Positions 56,501-59,711 of a stretch of 59,711 nt of DNA are shown piece by piece. The position numbers and the translations under genes were made by a program. Position 1 is the stretch's first letter, and each line of letters opens with the position of its first letter. This DNA comes from Candidatus Baldrarchaeota archaeon (GTDB lineage: Archaea; Asgardarchaeota; Baldrarchaeia; Baldrarchaeales; DXJG01), in NCBI GenBank assembly GCA_019056805.1, contig DXJG01000003.1:1-59711 (forward strand), in the 5' to 3' direction. Under the pieces are notes generated by a model. That model had not been told where the DNA came from and searched no databases. It saw only the letters and a program-made list of their open reading frames with translations.

Positions 56501-57895
56501 AGCAATCCAGAACTTAAGAAAAAATTTGAGAGTAAAAGACGTGTAGAATTCCTTTACAGGTTTGATAACGGCCTAGGAATTGATGACGGAGTATTAGGTA
56601 GAGATTGGATAAGTAAGATTGGAAAAGTTGAGCAGTTAGTAAAAACACAAGTAGACTTCTGGAATAAATATGTAGAAAAATGTAAGGTCGAAAAAGGTAA
56701 AATGCCAAACTTTTTTGACACCGTAGCTCAATCGATTCTCGAAATACATCCCGTAATGACGGATAACACTGTTGAGACAGTTATAAAGCTATGTGATCCA
56801 CCATTCCTCAATGAACCACCCATGGCACATACAGAATTAACCTTAACGCTCAAAAAAGTATCAGAGAGATTAAATATTGAAGGACTAAGTGAACAAAAAA
56901 GTTCTGTTGAGGATATCAAGATAAAAGTGGAAAACTACATTAAAGAGAATTTTGGAGAATTCTATGAAAAAGTACATAAAGAATTTCTACAAAAAATCGA
57001 AGAAATAGAAGGAAAAGAAAGAGCTAAACTTGAAAAAACTAAATCAGCTGATGAAATCAATAAAATACTTAGTAAACCCGTTAATGAAGTCAGCAATAAA
57101 ATATTTGAAGGAAGCGGTTCATGGAACTATGAATTACTTGATACGGTAAGGAAAGAAAGATACGAACTAAGATCCAAAGCAAGAAGTGAAATTTACAGTG
57201 GAAATCTGAATAAGATTGTATCTGATGGAAATGTTGAGAAAATTTTCGTTGAGTTACCAACTGACCCACAAAAAGAAGGAGTAAAATTTTTGACAGGGCA
57301 CATCGAGAAATCATTGAAATCAGAGAAGATTAAAAGTGTTTACAAGAAAATTCTTGGAAAAGCATGTAACATGGGTACATCAACAATATTTATAGTCATT
57401 TTTGTAACAGCAAGCTTCTTGGGAACTAGATTTGGAATGGAAATCTATAATATTTTGCCCGAAGACGCTAAAACTACTTTAAAATCTGGTTCTCAAAAAT
57501 TCAAGGTTTATATGTTACTAGCATGCGTTAGTTATGCTTTAGTAAACGTAGATGATTATCAAGATTTTACAAAAGTCATTAAACGCGTAAAGGACGAGGG
57601 AACATTGAAAGACGTTGCAAAAGTCTTACTACAAACATTTCTAGGCTGTTTGTTAAACGGCATATTAATAGGGATGCTTCTAGAGGAAGAAGGCGACATT
57701 ATTTTAGCTGATGAAATTATACCCTACATTGCGAGAACCATATTTGGAAACAATGCATGGATATTTGAAAAAATTATATGGCCAATTGTGGACACAACAG
57801 TTCAAATTTTTGGAAATGGAGGACCAATAATGTACTTAGCAGGAACAGCGATAGGATCCATTGTAATACAAATATTACAACAAGTAATAAATTAA
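53552..57895 (+). CDS. Giant secreted/membrane protein with putative caspase/CHAT-like (clan CD) head
   Basis: Protein of 1447 residues; ATG 53552 follows GGAGGGAG and opens a signal peptide (STILIFIVLLMDFSAIGLIS). Residues about 125-300 have strand-helix alternation with LVVLTHG (His205-Gly206) and KFVYLPFCNMG (Cys256) at strand ends, 51 residues apart, the layout of the caspase/CHAT catalytic dyad; this is inference. Several N-x-S/T sequons lie in the first 400 residues. A long helical middle includes an amphipathic/hydrophobic stretch (ELVAALIIAAIAKLAKGILK) and charged coiled-coil parts near 1090-1180. Hydrophobic segments near 1277-1294, 1319-1335, 1357-1377 and 1425-1445 would anchor the C-terminus. 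I recognise no family over the full length. The HEAT-repeat gene follows after 15 bp. Confidence 0.85.
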   Translation: MKIKSKSTILIFIVLLMDFSAIGLISTSEGKVLDALSRIKEPKIYINSLNPSFQEFKNGTPAKIWEEEIIGRIVVSPLGNTPNTGQGITLNSNIENNWTTGINATGYLSEDIEELYEKSIENINRTGTLVLAFLATDIEVLNETLFSDERTRIVIDEILRFAEEVGDAAIILTGNYCTAKILMYMLWLTERDRRINEIYLVVLTHGVLNETSQIHGMLMHGENGVAVVNGETLKYLAKILRLKRLDKLKFVYLPFCNMGREKEIHSDSSVVAFFEEYSKAQILTYEGETYLNGEYIASIQSILSSGTYELIEENVYFPVQVIDNFTSQTVEGYLEFTVIDEIEELNSTINPYEIYDSNENVTLGSRFRHETTSGGNYRVTVHGKRVKATIHHGTPPRSYMRKKLKHISYQVPPKCKTFGARGPKIDFKHKAKSIPLVAGRFWKPPKSEKKYFGNSPVGKLRTSIDEIKRTILIVDEIFNTIYKNYYEIKHAVYRWIDATFNAPWNKWMRGPIKTTLDNTVFRGANFIINFAKQYLKTIICIAYNLKNSGESLGELVAALIIAAIAKLAKGILKYFSWTINKLLKTLSNVLGVDLSWVKKILDSWIDPNIKFLDNAVAYSESTFKSAAQKFTNAIIKPFNWIWNQIKNLFDTLWSNFIDFSVDNYLTLAYLLSELAVEGKLPEKLVRSIMNNAGKILDFIISIQPIEKRLESWFKIYYVWLTSALIAGKIRIEIPESWKTIVSRDVEKTNKMANGRVENLHKTLYDILGDKVKHTNLLRMDDVMIVFRRGLSNIKWRDVHFPEEIIGRIERIVLNKELIEKLKDKKLVEIDENGKIKRIVLDYDKTGRKFHYWYGEVNIVQVIHTHIDGKPVAFAIVWEGYLNWFTDPDEDKNLKNSKDKYFEERIKDGIFYGENGDIRALMSEFKPCKVETEDFTLKGYRIVLGLKIKVTPGKEGINVRTLEDKFDESYKKLIPTELVQKLIESNPELKKKFESKRRVEFLYRFDNGLGIDDGVLGRDWISKIGKVEQLVKTQVDFWNKYVEKCKVEKGKMPNFFDTVAQSILEIHPVMTDNTVETVIKLCDPPFLNEPPMAHTELTLTLKKVSERLNIEGLSEQKSSVEDIKIKVENYIKENFGEFYEKVHKEFLQKIEEIEGKERAKLEKTKSADEINKILSKPVNEVSNKIFEGSGSWNYELLDTVRKERYELRSKARSEIYSGNLNKIVSDGNVEKIFVELPTDPQKEGVKFLTGHIEKSLKSEKIKSVYKKILGKACNMGTSTIFIVIFVTASFLGTRFGMEIYNILPEDAKTTLKSGSQKFKVYMLLACVSYALVNVDDYQDFTKVIKRVKDEGTLKDVAKVLLQTFLGCLLNGILIGMLLEEEGDIILADEIIPYIARTIFGNNAWIFEKIIWPIVDTTVQIFGNGGPIMYLAGTAIGSIVIQILQQVIN

Positions 57896-57910
57896 CAATG
57901 GTGATAAAGA

Positions 57911-59341
57911 GTGAAGAAAAGCGAAATCAAGGAAAAATTGGAGAGAATAATGAAAGATTTAGATGACTTTAATATTGTGATTCGTGAAAAGGCTGCCCGC
58001 GACCTTGAAGATATCAAATATGATTTAAAGCATCTAGATCAAAACCAGTTAAAAAATCTGGTACCAAAGTTGATTGAGAAGTTAGATGATCCAAGCGGTA
58101 AAGTTCGTCGTTATACAGCATATGTCCTTGAAAGCATTTCAACAACTTTCCCAGAGTTATTTAAGGACAAGATAACAGAACTAATGAAGAAATTAGATAA
58201 ACCATGTGAGAAACCTTATAGAATATATGACCGCGAGAGCCACGATGAGATATACTTTCCCAACTATTGTCAACACGCCCGTTCTTGGATAGCACAAACT
58301 CTTGAAAACATTTCAAAGAAATTTCCAGAACTCTTCAAAGACAAAATACCAAAACTAATAGAGTTATTAGATGATTCAAATGATGAAGTCTGTGCTACTA
58401 CAGGATTTATTTTCAAGAACATTGGACGAAAATATCCAGAGTTAGTTAAAGATGCAATACCAAGGTTGTTAAGAAATGTGGAGGCACCTTCAGATGTGTG
58501 CTTTGGCGCAGTTGAAGCCTTGCTTCAAATCGCAGAAAAATATGCAGAAGAAATTAAAGACAAAATAGACGTGTTAATGGAAAAATTAGAATGGCTAACC
58601 TCCGATGATGACGCAATTTACGAAGATATCGCAGATATTCTTCATATCATTTGGAAAAAATATCCTAGCTTAGTTGAAGAAGCGATGAAAAACCTATGGG
58701 AAGACTTGGATGTCTACAAAACGAGAGCCATATCCGCAGTTGCATATAAACACCCAGAACTGGTTATAAATACAATACCAAAACTGAAGGAAGCTTTAAG
58801 CGGTAAAGATGAATCTATTCGTGATAGTGTCGTTGCAGCCTTGGGAAATATTGGAGTGAGATATCCACAACTAATTAAAGATATAATACCAAAACTAACA
58901 GAACTACTAGTTGACGAGAATCCTGACGTTTGCGAAGTGACGTATAACGTTCTTGTAGATCTCGTGGATAAACATCCAGAAATAGTTGAAAACATAATAC
59001 CTAAACTAAAAGAAATAACATTTAGAGTAATTACAGAAACCGATTTGTTTAACAAATACAACCTCGAAGATCTAACCTACTTTCTAAAGAAGACAATTAT
59101 AGAAAGACATCCTAAAATAATCGAAGATACGATACCAAAACTGATAGAAAAATTAGACGATCCAAACGAAGAAACACGTAGAAGAACTATATGGCTTCTA
59201 GGAGAAATTGGAGAGAAAAAACCAGAATTAGTCAAAAACGCAATACAAAACCTAAAAGAGAAACTAAACAATATCTCCATAGAGGTCCGCCAACAAGCCA
59301 CCAAAACTCTTCAAAAAATAGATCAGAACATCCAGAAATAA
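57911..59341 (+). CDS. HEAT-repeat protein
   Basis: Protein of 476 residues made almost entirely of about ten HEAT repeats of 38-40 residues, with recurring units such as IPKLIELLDDSNDEVC, IPKLTELLVDENPDVC and IPKLIEKLDDPNEETRRR, each followed by an AxxxLGxIG-type helix and a 'YPEL/HPEL' turn. No signal peptide or TM, so cytoplasmic. HEAT solenoids are protein-binding scaffolds. GTG start 15 bp after the giant membrane protein implies an operon and probably a shared complex at the membrane. Confidence 0.92.
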   Translation: MKKSEIKEKLERIMKDLDDFNIVIREKAARDLEDIKYDLKHLDQNQLKNLVPKLIEKLDDPSGKVRRYTAYVLESISTTFPELFKDKITELMKKLDKPCEKPYRIYDRESHDEIYFPNYCQHARSWIAQTLENISKKFPELFKDKIPKLIELLDDSNDEVCATTGFIFKNIGRKYPELVKDAIPRLLRNVEAPSDVCFGAVEALLQIAEKYAEEIKDKIDVLMEKLEWLTSDDDAIYEDIADILHIIWKKYPSLVEEAMKNLWEDLDVYKTRAISAVAYKHPELVINTIPKLKEALSGKDESIRDSVVAALGNIGVRYPQLIKDIIPKLTELLVDENPDVCEVTYNVLVDLVDKHPEIVENIIPKLKEITFRVITETDLFNKYNLEDLTYFLKKTIIERHPKIIEDTIPKLIEKLDDPNEETRRRTIWLLGEIGEKKPELVKNAIQNLKEKLNNISIEVRQQATKTLQKIDQNIQK

Positions 59342-59601
59342 CACAATATTATTTTATCGTACCAATTGAAGCCAGTAAAATTATGAGAAAAATATACAAA
59401 AACTCATAAAGCTGTCAGACGATCCCCTTATGAAAAGGTTCATGAGGAAGTCCAAATAATTATTTGGAAATTCCATTGAAATATACCGTCCTAATTAAAG
59501 AGATATTTCCAAAACTAACAGAAAAATTAAAGGACAACGAAAAATACATCACAATACTAGTAGACAGCTTAAAAAAGACTACAACATTTGAATATGACTA
59601 A
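59342..59601 (+). pseudogene. Degenerate HEAT-repeat fragment
   Basis: Immediately after the HEAT gene, frames with stop codons still encode pieces of HEAT repeats. The clearest is 59476-59601 (41 codons: VLIKEIFPKLTEKLKDNEKY...), preceded by a piece in other frames (LIKLSDDPL near 59398-59425). It looks like the decayed tail of a longer HEAT gene or of a duplicate copy. Stops and frame changes are scattered, so it is not explained by a single error. Confidence 0.65.
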
Positions 59602-59686
59602 AAGACAGTAAAACTACTAAAACATCCAGAAGTTCAAAATAGTAAATAAGATTGCAGTAACATCAGAAAGAATAGAGGAAAATTAA

Positions 59687-59711
59687 TGGTGCGGGCGCCG
59701 GGATTTGAACC
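59687..59711 (-). tRNA. tRNA 3' end (identity unknown), rest outside window
   Basis: On the minus strand: T-arm GGTTCAAATCCCGG, acceptor strand CGCCCGC, discriminator A and CCA. The 5' half and anticodon lie beyond the window. It marks the right border of the accessory island and faces tRNA-Gly. Confidence 0.85.

Noticed and set aside
52986..59711. tRNA-Gly and the right-hand tRNA as direct-repeat attachment sites of an integrated element
   Set aside because: The shared T-arm bases are those common to many tRNAs and the two genes face each other, so they are inverted, not direct. No integrase gene or second copy of the tRNA 3' end was seen in between. The island may still be acquired, but not by a visible tRNA-att mechanism.
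1..59711. CRISPR arrays or insertion sequences
   Set aside because: I saw no regularly spaced direct repeats and no transposase frame with terminal inverted repeats.

Overview
This window is a chromosomal segment of an archaeon. The evidence is the full archaeal/eukaryal-type ribosomal protein set (L37e, L34e, L14e, L18e, L24e, L32e, L19e, S4e, S6e, S24e, S27ae, S28e, S3ae), RNA polymerase subunits D, E, N and Spt4, aIF2-gamma, aIF5B, LSm, Cbf5, RNase P protein Rpp29, KEOPS subunits, aCPSF1, and the archaeal mevalonate/isopentenyl-phosphate kinase route. Protein genes are A+T rich, but the complete tRNA genes have almost purely G-C stems, which suggests a thermophile. SepF, Fae-Hps, COG4026, intron-containing tRNA and introns in protein genes fit a deep thermophilic lineage (Thermoproteota/TACK or a neighbour such as a thermophilic Asgard). 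I cannot place it more precisely from sequence alone.

Layout. 0-8.3 kb: partial tRNA-Ala(GGC), then COG4026-L37e-LSm (minus), a PUA protein and SepF (plus), aCPSF1 (minus), UPF0179 (plus), and a minus block of FKBP isomerase, frameshifted NIP7-like protein, NSUN RNA methyltransferase and metallophosphoesterase. 8.6-12.8 kb: Fae-Hps, solitary S19, two membrane proteins, and a sugar-phosphate (SIS) isomerase. 12.8-26.9 kb: a split S10/spc ribosomal block, L22-S3-L29-Rpp29 leftward and S17-L14-L24-S4e-L5-S14-S8-L6-L32e-L19e-L18-S5-L30-L15-SecY-EMC3-like-L34e-Cmk-L14e-Cbf5-methyltransferase rightward. 27-28.7 kb: tRNA-Ser(GGA) with one clear and one probable intron, a secreted protein, and unexplained DNA. 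28.7-41.3 kb: S13-S4-S11-RpoD-L18e-L13-S9-RpoN-S2, mevalonate kinase/IPK/IDI-2, DUF2118, L24e/S28e, L7ae, NDK, aIF5B, S6e. 41.4-49.6 kb: aIF2-gamma, PIN, RpoE, Spt4, dephospho-CoA kinase, S24e, S27ae, Bud32, ITPase, S15, RecJ-like DHH protein, Pcc1, S3ae. 49.6-53.1 kb: a small orphan, a nucleotidyltransferase, a GlmU-like enzyme, a membrane protein and tRNA-Gly(TCC), in DNA whose plus strand is extremely A+C rich. 53.1-59.7 kb: an accessory island between tRNA-Gly and another tRNA, holding a giant secreted/membrane protein with a putative clan-CD (caspase/CHAT-like) head, a HEAT-repeat protein and a decayed HEAT fragment.

Most important observation: two core information-processing genes are interrupted by very short introns that fold as bulge-helix-bulge (BHB) substrates of the archaeal tRNA splicing endonuclease. 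infB (aIF5B) carries a 33-nt intron at 39163-39195 and rpoN (Rpo10) a 41-nt intron at 32511-32551. In both, cutting after the second nucleotide of each 3-nt bulge restores the conserved protein exactly. Unspliced, both genes stop within 40 codons. If real, transcription and translation initiation in this organism both depend on the tRNA splicing machinery. The probable second tRNA-Ser intron points to a broad-specificity endonuclease.
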